Source: Nitrospira sp.
Lineage (GTDB): Bacteria; Nitrospirota; Nitrospiria; Nitrospirales; Nitrospiraceae
Direction of reading: 5' to 3'
Assembly (NCBI GenBank): GCA_015709715.1
Contig: CP054184.1
Span: 1,783,001-1,847,000, forward strand
Length of the DNA: 64,000 nucleotides
The notes beneath the pieces were generated by a model. The model saw only the letters and a program-made list of their open reading frames with translations. It did not search any database and had not been told where the DNA came from. The translations under genes were made by a program, and so were the position numbers. Shown here piece by piece: positions 51,902 to 61,348 of the stretch; position 1 is the stretch's first letter, and each line of letters begins with the position of its first letter.

Positions 51902-54631
51902 GTGCGTCCCCATATTCTCATCGTCGATGACGATCCCGACATCCGCGAATCGCTTGGCGACATGTTGTCGCACGAGGGCTACATTGTTGAAAGCGCCGCC
52001 TCCGGCACCGAAGCTCTGCAACAGGCCAAACAGACGCAATATGGCGCCGCGCTGCTCGACATTCATTTGCCGGACTTGAGCGGGCTCTCCGTTCTCAAGG
52101 TGATGATGGAGCTGGACCCCTCGTTGCCCGTCATCATCCTGACCGGCAATGCGACCCCGGAGAACACCATCGGATCCCTCGCCAAGGGGGCCTTCGCCTA
52201 CCTCACCAAACCCTACAACTCGCAGGAATTAAAAGCCGTGCTCCGCCGAGCCGTTGCCGTGAAGGGGCTGGCCGTACGGGCGGAGTATGTCGAGCAGGCC
52301 CTGCATGCCAGCGAAGAACGGTTTCGGGCGCTCGTCGAATCCGCCACCGATGGCATCGTCCTGGCCGACCAGAACGGACACATCATTTGGTGGAACGGCG
52401 CGGCCGAGCGCATGTTCGGATACAACAAGCAGGAGGCCTTGGGGCACCCCCTCACCATGTTGATGCCGGAACGTTTTCGGTCTGCGCATACCGCCGGCAT
52501 CAGCCGCCTCGTGCAAGGAACCGCCACGACGTTCATCGGCAAGACCACCGAACTGGTGGGGCTGACCAAAGCGGGCGAGGAGTTTCCCATTGAACTCTCC
52601 CTGGCCTCGTGGCATGCCAAGGAAGGCATATTTTTTAGCGGCATCGTCCGCAACATCGCCAGGCGGAAGCGAGCAGAAGAGGCCGTCGCCCGATTGAGCC
52701 ACCAGAACCGGTTGATCCTGGACGGTGCCGGGGAGGGCATCTTCGGACTCGATCTCCAGGGCTGCGCCACCTTCGTCAATGCCACTGCGGCGCGGATGCT
52801 CGGCTGGGGCCCCGAGGAGTTGTTGGGCAAGCCGATGGCCCCCCTGCTGTACCAGGCGGCATCGGGACCGTCTGTGATGCCGCCGGACCCCTTCTCGCTG
52901 CAGGCGGCGTTGCGTGATGGCGCCATCCATCGCATCCAGAACGAAACTTTTTTCAAGAAGGACGGCACCTCGTTGCCGGCGCACTACGTCACCAGCCCGA
53001 TCCACGAGCAGGATCGAACGGTCGGCGCCGTCGTGGTGTTCCAGGATGGCACGGAACGCGCGCGCCAAGAGCGACTGCAACAGGCGCAACTCTCGGTCAG
53101 CCACATCCTCGCGCAGGCCGATCACATCGAGGAGGCCATCCTGCCCATCCTGCGTGTGACGGCTGAAATGGGGCCGTGGGACTTGGCCCTCTGGTGGCAG
53201 CCCCCATCCGCAGACGCCAATTTGGTCTGCCGCGGTGACTGGCTGCGCCCCGGTCGCCACTGGCAGGATTTTGTGACCCTCTGTCGTAACAGCGCCATGC
53301 CGCCTGGTCTCGATTTTCCCGGCATCACGAAGACAAGCAAACTGCCCCTCTGGGTTCCCGACGCCATGGTTGACGGCCGCTTCACCCGCAGGCCGACTGC
53401 GGCCCGCCTGGGAATCCATACAGCCTGCGCCGTGCCGATCCGCACAGGCAACCTGATTCAGGGCGTCCTGGAACTCTTTTCGGACAGCACGCTCCCCCCC
53501 AGCACCGGTCTGCTGCAGGCCTTGACCGACACGGGCATGAAGGTCGGTCAGTTTATCGAACGCACCTGCGCCATCCAAGCGCTGCGCAGTTCCCATGAAA
53601 TGACGCAGGGGCTGCTCGCCAGCTTACCCGGCGCGATTCTGCTCTGTGACCGGACACAGCGCATCCGCTACACCAACCCACTGGCCGCTCAGTATTTCGG
53701 CGAGGGAAGGTCCTTGATCGGCCGCCTGCTCTCGGACTGTCTGGCTCTTCCCGAGACAGCCATTCGCTATCTGAACAATGCAGCATCCCCACCTCTCGCC
53801 GAAACCGGGCCCAGACCGCCGGAAGGCGAATGCGAGCTTGCGGGGCGCACCTATCGCTATCGCTTCTTCCCTGTCGCCGCAGCCGAGTCCGGTGAGCATC
53901 ACACCGGCATCATGCTGTGGGACATTACGGAAGACAAACAGCTCCAGGATCAACTCATCCAGACTGAAAAACTCTCCGGTCTGGGGACCATGGTGTCGGG
54001 GATGGCCCATGAGATCAACAATCCAGCTCAGGCCATCCTCAGCATGGCGGAGTTGATCCAAGACGAAGAAGACCCTCGCCGCATCAAGGAATTCGCCGCC
54101 GACATCGTGGGCTATGCACGCCACGTCTCCACCGTGGTGCGCGATTTCGTCAGTTATGCGCGCGCTACCGGACGTGACGGAGAGACGGCGCTTGATCTGG
54201 CGGAACGTCTGGTGGAGGCCCTCAAGATGGTCCGGCGGGGCCCGCACTTCGAGCGCCTGGAGGTAGTGACGCAGTTCGACGTGCCGGCCTTCCTCCGTGC
54301 CAGAAAGGGTGAAATCGATCAGGTGTTCGTCAACCTCATCAGCAACGCCGCCCAAGCCATGCGCGGCAACGGTCGCTTGGTACTGACGACGAACCAAGAG
54401 GGCCCGTGGGTCACCGTCACCGTGGCCGACAATGGACCCGGCATTCCACCCTCCATCTTGCCGCACATCTTCGATCCCTTCTTCACGACCAAAGAGGCGG
54501 GGCAGGGAACCGGGCTCGGCCTCAGCATCGTACGAAAGATCGTCGCCAAGTATGACGGCACCGTGACGGTGGAGAGCCTCGTGGGGCACGGCACCACCTT
54601 CCAATTGCGGTTTCCTTCCGCCGCTCTGTGA
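51902..54631 (+). CDS. Receiver–PAS–PAS–GAF–PAS NtrB-type histidine kinase
   Basis: 909 residues from the GTG at 51902, with GGAGGG at 51889–51894. An N-terminal receiver (IVDDDPDI, Asp53) is followed by two PAS units (~135–395), a GAF-like region (~405–570) and a third PAS (~580–690). HisKA is of the NtrB subtype (GMAHEINNPAQAIL, His703), and HATPase has NLISNAAQAM, DNGPGIPP and GTGLGLSIVRKIV. No membrane span. The HEINNP class often phosphorylates NtrC-type sigma-54 activators, notable because this gene itself has a sigma-54 promoter. A lone receiver gene follows 9 bp downstream. Confidence 0.91.
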   Translation: MRPHILIVDDDPDIRESLGDMLSHEGYIVESAASGTEALQQAKQTQYGAALLDIHLPDLSGLSVLKVMMELDPSLPVIILTGNATPENTIGSLAKGAFAYLTKPYNSQELKAVLRRAVAVKGLAVRAEYVEQALHASEERFRALVESATDGIVLADQNGHIIWWNGAAERMFGYNKQEALGHPLTMLMPERFRSAHTAGISRLVQGTATTFIGKTTELVGLTKAGEEFPIELSLASWHAKEGIFFSGIVRNIARRKRAEEAVARLSHQNRLILDGAGEGIFGLDLQGCATFVNATAARMLGWGPEELLGKPMAPLLYQAASGPSVMPPDPFSLQAALRDGAIHRIQNETFFKKDGTSLPAHYVTSPIHEQDRTVGAVVVFQDGTERARQERLQQAQLSVSHILAQADHIEEAILPILRVTAEMGPWDLALWWQPPSADANLVCRGDWLRPGRHWQDFVTLCRNSAMPPGLDFPGITKTSKLPLWVPDAMVDGRFTRRPTAARLGIHTACAVPIRTGNLIQGVLELFSDSTLPPSTGLLQALTDTGMKVGQFIERTCAIQALRSSHEMTQGLLASLPGAILLCDRTQRIRYTNPLAAQYFGEGRSLIGRLLSDCLALPETAIRYLNNAASPPLAETGPRPPEGECELAGRTYRYRFFPVAAAESGEHHTGIMLWDITEDKQLQDQLIQTEKLSGLGTMVSGMAHEINNPAQAILSMAELIQDEEDPRRIKEFAADIVGYARHVSTVVRDFVSYARATGRDGETALDLAERLVEALKMVRRGPHFERLEVVTQFDVPAFLRARKGEIDQVFVNLISNAAQAMRGNGRLVLTTNQEGPWVTVTVADNGPGIPPSILPHIFDPFFTTKEAGQGTGLGLSIVRKIVAKYDGTVTVESLVGHGTTFQLRFPSAAL

Positions 54632-54640
54632 GAGAACTGT

Positions 54641-55078
54641 ATGGTCGCACCCAAACCGAGCCCGCCGAAATCCCGCGAGGGTTGCGTCCTCCTCGTCGAG
54701 CACGAGCCCTACGCCCGCAACACGATCCGGCTGGCCCTCGCCCAGGCAGGGCACAAGGTCCTGGAGACAGGCGATGGGCAGGAGGCCGTCGAGGTCATGA
54801 GGAGCGGCGACCGTTCGCGCATGGTCACTGCGATTCTTGTTGATATCGGCCTCCCGCGAAACAGCGGCGTGGAAGCGATCGCGTTCTTCCGTCTGCAGTA
54901 TCCGTCGATCCCCGTGGTCGTCTTGACCGGTCAGCGAGACTGCGATCTTGCCATCACCCTGATGAAGATGGGCGTGCGCGACTACGTGGTGAAGCCGGTC
55001 GTGAAGCAGGACCTCCTGCGGGTCCTGGCCGGAGCGGTGCAGGGAGATCACACGGCACGGAGCCAGTGTGTCGCCTGA
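54641..55078 (+). CDS. Single-domain response regulator
   Basis: 145 residues: one receiver with VEHEPYAR in place of the usual acidic pair DD (here E-H-E), phospho-acceptor Asp68 in LVDIGLPRNSG, Thr in VVLTGQRD and Lys in VVKPV. No output domain. It is probably cotranscribed with and phosphorylated by the preceding kinase, acting as a phosphorelay intermediate or by protein contact, as CheY and Spo0F do. Confidence 0.87.
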   Translation: MVAPKPSPPKSREGCVLLVEHEPYARNTIRLALAQAGHKVLETGDGQEAVEVMRSGDRSRMVTAILVDIGLPRNSGVEAIAFFRLQYPSIPVVVLTGQRDCDLAITLMKMGVRDYVVKPVVKQDLLRVLAGAVQGDHTARSQCVA

Positions 55079-55129
55079 GCGGCTGGATGGGGCCTGGCGC
55101 TTGCCGGAACCGACCGGTTCCGGCGATGC

Positions 55130-55885
55130 CTAGGATCGCGCGGAGTAGGCGCGCTTGAATACCGAACGGAGACCGAAGTAGGCGAAGGAGTCCTTGAGAT
55201 TCGAATAGAGCCGCTTCAACGGGCCCATATCGGGGTTGGTGACATATTCCATCGTCAGCACGATTCGCTCCTCCTGCTCCCCCAACGGCGTGACCGCATG
55301 CCATAGCTTGTCGCCGTTGAAGATCACGAGGTCGCCCGGGGCCGTCGCCAATTCCATATGGATCGGTTGTTTGCCGGGCACATCCTTGAACAGATCACAG
55401 ACCAGCCGACAGTGCTTGGATTGATCCAGCAATCCCATCAAGATCGTATAACGGGCGCCCTTGTAGTAAGAGGTATCGTAATGGTACCCGATGTGGTCCC
55501 CGGCTTCCGTATAGTAGTAGAGCGCACAGGAGTGCGGATCGTTGGCGGGGCAGAGCAGCAGATTGACGTGCGTCAGCCGATTGAGCATCGCGCGAAAAGC
55601 ATCCGAGCGGTAGAGGTCGATGAATTCGGGCCCCCGTTCCATCACGGTGTAGTAACTGACGCTGCCACCCTTCTTGTGGCCGGGAATATAATTACGATTC
55701 AATCCTGACTTGAGGACCTGGGCCTGGGTCACGAAGGTGCGTTCGACGAGTGCGCGCGGCAGGAATTCGGGAATGTAGAGGAACTCGTTCTGGTCCCAAT
55801 AGTCCCGTTCCAACCGATCCAGATCCAGGGCCGCGACCGCTCGTTCCACCGCTTCGGTCACTTCGCTCGTACAGGTCTGATTCAT
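55130..55885 (-). CDS. Fe(II)/2-oxoglutarate dioxygenase (PhyH-like)
   Basis: 251 residues from the ATG at 55885 (GAGGGA upstream); an ATG at 55936 without a ribosome site is an alternative. The iron triad is visible as HYD in GYHYDTSYYKGARYT and the distal His in KLWHAVTPLGEQEERIVL, whose Arg would bind 2-oxoglutarate. Jelly-roll strands are consistent with the double-stranded beta-helix fold. The substrate is unknown; PhyH-like enzymes hydroxylate or halogenate small molecules and lipids. It follows lolA on the same strand. Confidence 0.8.
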   Translation of the reverse strand: MNQTCTSEVTEAVERAVAALDLDRLERDYWDQNEFLYIPEFLPRALVERTFVTQAQVLKSGLNRNYIPGHKKGGSVSYYTVMERGPEFIDLYRSDAFRAMLNRLTHVNLLLCPANDPHSCALYYYTEAGDHIGYHYDTSYYKGARYTILMGLLDQSKHCRLVCDLFKDVPGKQPIHMELATAPGDLVIFNGDKLWHAVTPLGEQEERIVLTMEYVTNPDMGPLKRLYSNLKDSFAYFGLRSVFKRAYSARS

Positions 55886-55946
55886 ACGTTCCCTCGCCGA
55901 GTCTGAGTTGCTGCTGTCGCCGCTAAAGGGTGTCATCCGAGGTCGG

Positions 55947-56669
55947 CTAGGGCCGACTCAGCACCGGAGCCCTGACGATTTCTACATCGGACGGCGCCTT
56001 GAAATCAAATAGATCGTCCTTGAGACCGCTGTTGGCCTTCAACTCGACAAAGTCGAAGGTCGCTACGTTGCCGCTGACCTCATGGAGCGCGATAGTCTTG
56101 AGGAAATAGGTCTTCGGCTCCACCTCTATCACGATCCGCTGGATGGCCCGCTCCGGTTCCGCCCGCCCTTCCTTGGGGGTCAGCGTCAGCACAGGAATGC
56201 CTCCCGCCCCGCGATCCTTGCCGGCCGTGGGGGTGATGTCGAACTCTTCGTCGAGCTTTGCCACGCCTTGCAAGAGCTGCAGCGGCGCCTGGGAAGCCGC
56301 CATATAGGTCAGTTTGCCCACCAGCACCTGCTTGTGCTCGGGCACATACATTTTGACGTCTTCTTTGTTGACGTAGATCTCCTCCGTCGCCGGTTCGATG
56401 TAATCCCAGCGGAGACGCCCTGGCTTCTTGATGTAAAAACGTCCGGTCGACAGCACGGGGGTGGCAAAACCCTCAATCCTAGTTTTCTGCGTGAAGGAGG
56501 CTTGGAGATCCTTCGTTTTTTCGTACCGGGCTTGGATCTTCTTCACCACCTCGCGCACTTCCTGCACCATCGGATCTTCAACGGGCTGGTCTTCCGCTCT
56601 CACCCATTCAGGCGCCGCGAGCCATCCGCACCAGGCTACGAGCACCATCGTCATCAACGTCCGCATCAT
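55947..56669 (-). CDS. lolA: Outer-membrane lipoprotein carrier LolA
   Basis: 240 residues. A signal peptide (LMTMVLVAWCGWLAAPEWVRA) precedes the LolA core: YEKTKDLQASFTQKT, GRFYIKKPGRLRWDY, PEHKQVLVG and FDFKAP. LolA shuttles lipoproteins from LolCDE through the periplasm to LolB. The ATG overlaps the ftsK stop (ATGA), with GGAGG just upstream inside ftsK. The ftsK–lolA pairing is common in bacteria. Confidence 0.92.
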   Translation of the reverse strand: MMRTLMTMVLVAWCGWLAAPEWVRAEDQPVEDPMVQEVREVVKKIQARYEKTKDLQASFTQKTRIEGFATPVLSTGRFYIKKPGRLRWDYIEPATEEIYVNKEDVKMYVPEHKQVLVGKLTYMAASQAPLQLLQGVAKLDEEFDITPTAGKDRGAGGIPVLTLTPKEGRAEPERAIQRIVIEVEPKTYFLKTIALHEVSGNVATFDFVELKANSGLKDDLFDFKAPSDVEIVRAPVLSRP

Positions 56670-59086
56670 GCTTCCTCTCCGCCGACCGGCCCACGACGGC
56701 CGAGGACCTCCCGGCGCCCGTCGCGTCCTGCCGCCCCGACCACCCCTTCCGCCTCCATCTGCTCGATCATGCGGGCCGCGCGGGGATACCCCACACGGAG
56801 GCGCCGTTGGATCAAGGAGGCTGACGCTTGGCCGGTCGACAAGACGAGGTCCTTCGCCTGTTCGTACACGTCGTCTTTCTCCTGCTCCTCTTCCGCCTCT
56901 TCCTGTTTGAGCGACTGCAATTCCCGGCAATAGGACGGCAACGCCTGCTTCTTCACAAACTCCACCACGCGACGCACATCGTCGTCCGACACATAACAGC
57001 CGTGGATCCGCATGAGCTTGCCGGTGCCTGAGGCCAAGTACAGCATGTCCCCGCGACCGAGCAGCGCCTCCGCGCCGTTGGCGTCCAGAATGGTGCGGGA
57101 GTCCGTCTTGGAAGAGACCTGAAACGCGATGCGAGCCGGGAAGTTCGCCTTAATGAGGCCGGTCAACACATCCACCGACGGCCGCTGGGTCGCCAGCACC
57201 AGATGGATGCCCGAGGCCCGGGCCATCTGCGCCAGCCGTGCGATCTTGTCCTCCACATCTTTCGGCGCCACCATCATGAGGTCCGCCAATTCGTCGATCA
57301 TGACCGTGATGTAGGGCAACGGCTCAGGCAGCGTAGATTTCACTTTGTCCCTCGGCCCGTTCTCGCCCGCCGGTTCGGTACTCTCCCCTTGTGAGAGCCG
57401 GTCTTCTTCCGGAAGAAATTTCAGCTCAACCTGTTCGGGCTTGCCCGATTGCCAGGCGTCCGAAACCACTCCCTGCATCTCGGCGATCTTCCGGTTGTAG
57501 GCATCGATGTTCCGCACTCCGGCATCCGCCAGGAGCTTATACCGCCGCTCCATTTCCTGCACCACCCAACTGAGGCCCCGCGCCGCCGACTTCGGATCGG
57601 TGATAACGGGGCGCAACAGGTGCGGAATGCCGTCGTAACTCTGAAACTCGAGCATCTTGGGATCGATCAGGAGGAGTTTCACCTCGTCAGGCCGGGCACT
57701 GAACAAAATGCTCAGCAACATCGTGTTGAGGCTCACGCTCTTGCCGGCGCCCGTGGCTCCCGCCACTAGAAGATGAGGCATGGTTTTGAGGTCCGCGCTG
57801 ACGGCCGCACCGAAGATGTCTTTCCCGAGGGCTAAGCTCAGCTTCGAGCGAGAGCGAGAAAAAGACGCACTCGTCACGACCTCCTTCATCGACACCGTCT
57901 CGCGATACGGGTTGGGCACTTCGATCCCCACGACCGATTTTCCCGGCAACGGAGCCACGATGCGCAGACTGATCGCCTTGAGGGCCAAGGCCAAGTCGTC
58001 GGCCAGATTCACGATGCGTGCGACCTTGGTCCCAGGCGCCGGCTCGAATTCGTACATCGTCACGACCGGCCCAGGACGCACCTCCGTCACCCGTCCCTCA
58101 ATGGCAAAACTCCGCAAGGCCTTGGTGAGGATTTCGGATTGCAACTTGAGTTCTTCGTCGCTCAGGCGGGCGAGCGGTCCGGAAGGGTCGCTCAACAGCT
58201 CCTGCGGATCCGGCAATACGTACCCGTCCGAGACGGAGGGGCTCACCGCGACCGCAGCCGGTTCTTCGACCGGAGTTTGACGCTTTTCGACCTTGAGGGG
58301 CGGTTGGATTTTCGGCGGAGCGAGCGGCACCTCGATCTGCTCCAGGGCTTCGGCCACGACATCCACCTCGCGCGCCAACTGCGGCGCTCCTGCATCGCGA
58401 AGCGGTCGCGAGGCCTTCGGCCGCACCCGCTTGGACTGCTCCGCCTGCTGAGTCGGCCATTCCGGCCGTAAGGCAGCGGCACGCTCTCGAAGGGTCATCC
58501 ACCAGCCGGGTACCCGCTGCAACAGCAGCGTCAGGGAAACAGGCACCGCAAACAAGAGCGCCACCACCAATCCCGTCAGGATGATGATGTGGGCCCCCGT
58601 GCTGGCAAAGTAACTTCTGGCGCCATCAGCCAGGACTTGGCCGATCACTCCACCGGCCATCCCGCGATGGACCCACCCGCTGGAGAGGGTCGGGACCCCC
58701 GTGACCTCCAAATGCAGCAGTGCGCTTAGGAACACGATGGCCGCCACACCGCTCCCGGCATTTCTGAGCCGCACGGTGAGAGGAATCGGCGTGAAGCAAC
58801 GTGCGCCGAGGAGGCCGAGCAGGAGCGGAATCAGATACGCGGCCCCGCCGATCGTGAAAAAACAGGCGGCCGCAACCAGCGCCCCGACCGAGCCGATCAT
58901 GTTCTTCGGCTGACCGCTCGCCGCTCCGATCGCTTTGGCGTCGCCGGGTACGAATGAAACCAGGCTGAGCAAGATGAGGAGACCGGCCGCGACCAGGAGA
59001 ACCCCGATCACTTCACGTTTGACATGTGAGGAACGGGAAGGGGCTGAGCGGGCGTCACCGCGCTTTGCCGTGGTGGATACACCCAT
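56666..59086 (-). CDS. ftsK: DNA translocase FtsK
   Basis: 806 residues. Four or so membrane helices at the N-terminus (from EVIGVLLVAAGLLILLSLVSF) are followed by a ~150-residue linker and a motor domain with Walker A VAGATGAGKSVSLNT, ITVMIDELADLMMV (Walker B) and ATQRPSVDVLTGLIKANFPA. A C-terminal gamma winged helix (STGQASASLIQRRLRVGYPRAARMIEQME) completes it. It pumps chromosome dimers and terminus DNA at the septum. The ATG at 59086 is chosen because a promoter ends seven bases upstream; a TTG at 59122 coincides with the -35 box. Confidence 0.94.
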   Translation of the reverse strand: MGVSTTAKRGDARSAPSRSSHVKREVIGVLLVAAGLLILLSLVSFVPGDAKAIGAASGQPKNMIGSVGALVAAACFFTIGGAAYLIPLLLGLLGARCFTPIPLTVRLRNAGSGVAAIVFLSALLHLEVTGVPTLSSGWVHRGMAGGVIGQVLADGARSYFASTGAHIIILTGLVVALLFAVPVSLTLLLQRVPGWWMTLRERAAALRPEWPTQQAEQSKRVRPKASRPLRDAGAPQLAREVDVVAEALEQIEVPLAPPKIQPPLKVEKRQTPVEEPAAVAVSPSVSDGYVLPDPQELLSDPSGPLARLSDEELKLQSEILTKALRSFAIEGRVTEVRPGPVVTMYEFEPAPGTKVARIVNLADDLALALKAISLRIVAPLPGKSVVGIEVPNPYRETVSMKEVVTSASFSRSRSKLSLALGKDIFGAAVSADLKTMPHLLVAGATGAGKSVSLNTMLLSILFSARPDEVKLLLIDPKMLEFQSYDGIPHLLRPVITDPKSAARGLSWVVQEMERRYKLLADAGVRNIDAYNRKIAEMQGVVSDAWQSGKPEQVELKFLPEEDRLSQGESTEPAGENGPRDKVKSTLPEPLPYITVMIDELADLMMVAPKDVEDKIARLAQMARASGIHLVLATQRPSVDVLTGLIKANFPARIAFQVSSKTDSRTILDANGAEALLGRGDMLYLASGTGKLMRIHGCYVSDDDVRRVVEFVKKQALPSYCRELQSLKQEEAEEEQEKDDVYEQAKDLVLSTGQASASLIQRRLRVGYPRAARMIEQMEAEGVVGAAGRDGRREVLGRRGPVGGEEA

Positions 59087-59093
59087 GCGGCGG

Positions 59094-59122
59094 ATCGTAG
59101 CATAGGGTCTATGCCTTTTCAA
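59094..59122 (-). promoter_or_regulatory. Sigma-70 promoter giving a leaderless ftsK mRNA
   Basis: Minus-strand TTGAAA (59122–59117), 17-base spacer, TACGAT (59099–59094). The -10 box ends seven bases before the ATG, so transcription should start at or next to the start codon. No ribosome site is present. Confidence 0.65.
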
Positions 59123-59158
59123 ACAAAGGCGCGACGCGTGCAGCGACAGACAGCGAGC

Positions 59159-59962
59159 TTACACAAGATCGGCGTCGAGCACCTGGGCCAACGCTCGATA
59201 GTCTTCCAGCGCCAGCATTTCGGCCCGGGCCTGCGGCGAGACACCGGCTGATTCCATGGCGGACATCAGCCGATCGAACGGGAACCCCTCGTCGCGAAGC
59301 GAATTGATCACCGTCTTTCGGCGGTGGGCGAACGAAGCCCGCACGAGGCGTCGAAACCGGCCCTGCCGAATCGGGTCGATCGTCTCATGAGTATGGAGCA
59401 CCAGCCGGACCACTGCGGAGCCGACGGTCGGTCTCGGCCGGAAGCAATTCGCCGAGACGGTGAAGGCCAGGTCGACCGTCGCCACATCTTGCGTCAACAC
59501 CGATAACACGCCATAGTCGCCCTGATTGGGTCGGGCAGCCAACCGCCGCGCCACCTCGGTTTGCAGCATCAGCACCATGCGGCTGAAGGAGGCGCGGGCA
59601 TCCAGGAAGGCGAACAGCAGCGGCGTCGAGACATAATACGGTAGATTGGCTACCACAACCGTTCCGGCAGGCAGGCTCTCGAAGGGAAACTGCAAGGCGT
59701 CGCCGATGCGCAGATCCAGATTCGGACGGTGACCAATCTGCTCCCGCAGGTGCGGCTCCAACTGCGGGTCGATTTCGACCGCGATGACCCGAGCCGCCCC
59801 CATGCACAGGCCCTCCGTGAGCGCCCCTCGACCAGGCCCGATTTCCAGCACCGTCTCGCCTGGGCGAAGGGCCGCCAGCGCGATGATCTTGCGAACGATG
59901 TTGGGATCAATGAGAAAGTTTTGGCCGAGTCGCTTGAGCGCCGGGGGGAAGGGTCGAGCCAT
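59159..59962 (-). CDS. rsmA: 16S rRNA dimethyladenosine transferase RsmA (KsgA)
   Basis: 267 residues. LGQNFLIDPNIVRKI at the N-terminus, SAM loop VLEIGPGRGALTEGL, and catalytic NLPYYVSTPLLF are diagnostic of KsgA/RsmA, which dimethylates the two adjacent adenines in the 3' end of 16S rRNA during 30S maturation. The ATG at 59962 begins the family's conserved start; a GTG at 59998 would run into the preceding gene. It is the last gene of the overlapping larC–pdxA cluster. Confidence 0.95.
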   Translation of the reverse strand: MARPFPPALKRLGQNFLIDPNIVRKIIALAALRPGETVLEIGPGRGALTEGLCMGAARVIAVEIDPQLEPHLREQIGHRPNLDLRIGDALQFPFESLPAGTVVVANLPYYVSTPLLFAFLDARASFSRMVLMLQTEVARRLAARPNQGDYGVLSVLTQDVATVDLAFTVSANCFRPRPTVGSAVVRLVLHTHETIDPIRQGRFRRLVRASFAHRRKTVINSLRDEGFPFDRLMSAMESAGVSPQARAEMLALEDYRALAQVLDADLV

Positions 59963-59972
59963 GGTTCCGCGC

Positions 59973-60290
59973 CTACCCAGACGCCGAACCAGCCGCACGA
60001 AGCCGTTTCGCCAGCGCCGCCAGATGCGATCGATAGCAGTCCACCTGATCGGAAAACTCTTCGACCAGATCGTTGGTGAAAGCGGGACCGGGATTCTTAC
60101 CGGAGAACGCGTCGGCCTCCGTCGCCCCCACCTGCTGCCGAAGCAGGGCCACCGTGCGGACTTTCCACTTGGTGATCCGCTCCGACCCCATGACCGTATT
60201 CAAGTCCTGCGCCGTTTGTGATGCGATCGCGTCAAGTTCTTTGATCTGCTGTTCGACCATCGAGACAGCCGATGATCCTGTCGTGTTCAT
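59973..60290 (-). CDS. Conserved-looking small helical protein, unknown
   Basis: 105 residues, soluble and mostly helical, with one Cys and one Trp; no motif I recognise. The ATG overlaps the pdxA stop (ATGA), and its stop lies 10 bp before rsmA, so it is embedded in a tight operon and very likely translated. Its helical register (EQQIKELDAIASQTAQDL; FSDQVDCYRSHLAALAKRL) could form a bundle. Confidence 0.7.
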   Translation of the reverse strand: MNTTGSSAVSMVEQQIKELDAIASQTAQDLNTVMGSERITKWKVRTVALLRQQVGATEADAFSGKNPGPAFTNDLVEEFSDQVDCYRSHLAALAKRLRAAGSASG

Positions 60291-61348
60291 GCCGTAGCCC
60301 CTTTCCCTTTCCTTCGCGCGCCGGACTTCATGGACCAGGTCCCGGCCAGACGCGCCGCTACCTTCACCGCTTCCAACAAACTGCCGTGCTCGGCCACCCC
60401 TTTGCCTGCAATGTCATACGCCGTGCCATGATCGACCGAGGTGCGAATGATCGGCAACCCGACGGTCAAATTGACACAGGTACCGAACGCCACCAGTTTG
60501 AGCGGAATCAGGCCTTGATCGTGGTACATCGCCACCACGCCGTCGTAGGCTCCGCGCGCCGCCTTGCCGAACAAGGTGTCGGCCGGCAAGGGATCGCTGG
60601 CTTTGATCCCGACCGCTCGCGCCTTGAGGACGGCAGGAGCGATGTACGTCGCCTCCTCGTTTCCGAACAGACCATGTTCGCCGGCGTGGGGGTTGAGCGC
60701 GGCCACACCGATTCTCGGCTTGGCGATGCCGAAGTACCGGGTCAACCCGAGATGCGCCAACCGAATGGCCTTGGTGATCCGTTCGGTCGTCAATAAGGAC
60801 GGCAAGTCCCGAATCGCCACATGGGTCGTGGTGAACATGATCTTCAATGGGCCGCCGACGATCATCATACCGAACTCCTCCGTTCCGGTCAGTTTGGCCA
60901 GGAGTTCCGTGTGGCCCGGATAGTGATACCCGGCCATGTGCATGGCTTCTTTATTGATCGGCGCCGTCACGATCCCGGACAGGATCCCCGCCTGCGCCAA
61001 GTCCACGGCCGCTTTGATGAAGGCCACGGAGGCCGCTCCGGTCTCCTCCGACGCTCGGCCCAGGCGAAACCTTGTCAGGGGTGTCGCCAAGGGATCCATC
61101 ACCGCCACTTGTCCCGCCTTCGGCTTCGCGCCTTGCGGGTCGAAGGCGACGACCTCCAGCGGCAGTTTCAACCAGGCTATCGTCCGTGCCATGACCAGCC
61201 GTGAGCCGATGACGACCGGGCGGCAGAGCCGGCCCAAGGCCCTATCTGCCAAAGCCTTGGCAATCACCTCCGGTCCGATGCCGGCCGGATCTCCCATCGT
61301 CAACCCCAGGAGAGGCAGCGGGGAGCCTGTCGTATGGTTAGGAGCCAT
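60287..61348 (-). CDS. pdxA: 4-hydroxythreonine-4-phosphate dehydrogenase
   Basis: 353 residues. GLTMGDPAGIGPEVIAKAL, NKEAMHMAGYHYPGHTELLA, ALNPHAGEHGLFGNEE and MYHDQGLIPLKL are the family signatures, with the metal-binding histidines in place. PdxA oxidises 4-phosphohydroxy-L-threonine in the DXP-dependent pyridoxal phosphate pathway. Start ATG at 61348 overlaps the end of the antiporter gene by 11 bp. Slightly longer than the usual ~330 residues because of a basic C-terminal tail. Confidence 0.95.
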   Translation of the reverse strand: MAPNHTTGSPLPLLGLTMGDPAGIGPEVIAKALADRALGRLCRPVVIGSRLVMARTIAWLKLPLEVVAFDPQGAKPKAGQVAVMDPLATPLTRFRLGRASEETGAASVAFIKAAVDLAQAGILSGIVTAPINKEAMHMAGYHYPGHTELLAKLTGTEEFGMMIVGGPLKIMFTTTHVAIRDLPSLLTTERITKAIRLAHLGLTRYFGIAKPRIGVAALNPHAGEHGLFGNEEATYIAPAVLKARAVGIKASDPLPADTLFGKAARGAYDGVVAMYHDQGLIPLKLVAFGTCVNLTVGLPIIRTSVDHGTAYDIAGKGVAEHGSLLEAVKVAARLAGTWSMKSGARRKGKGATA

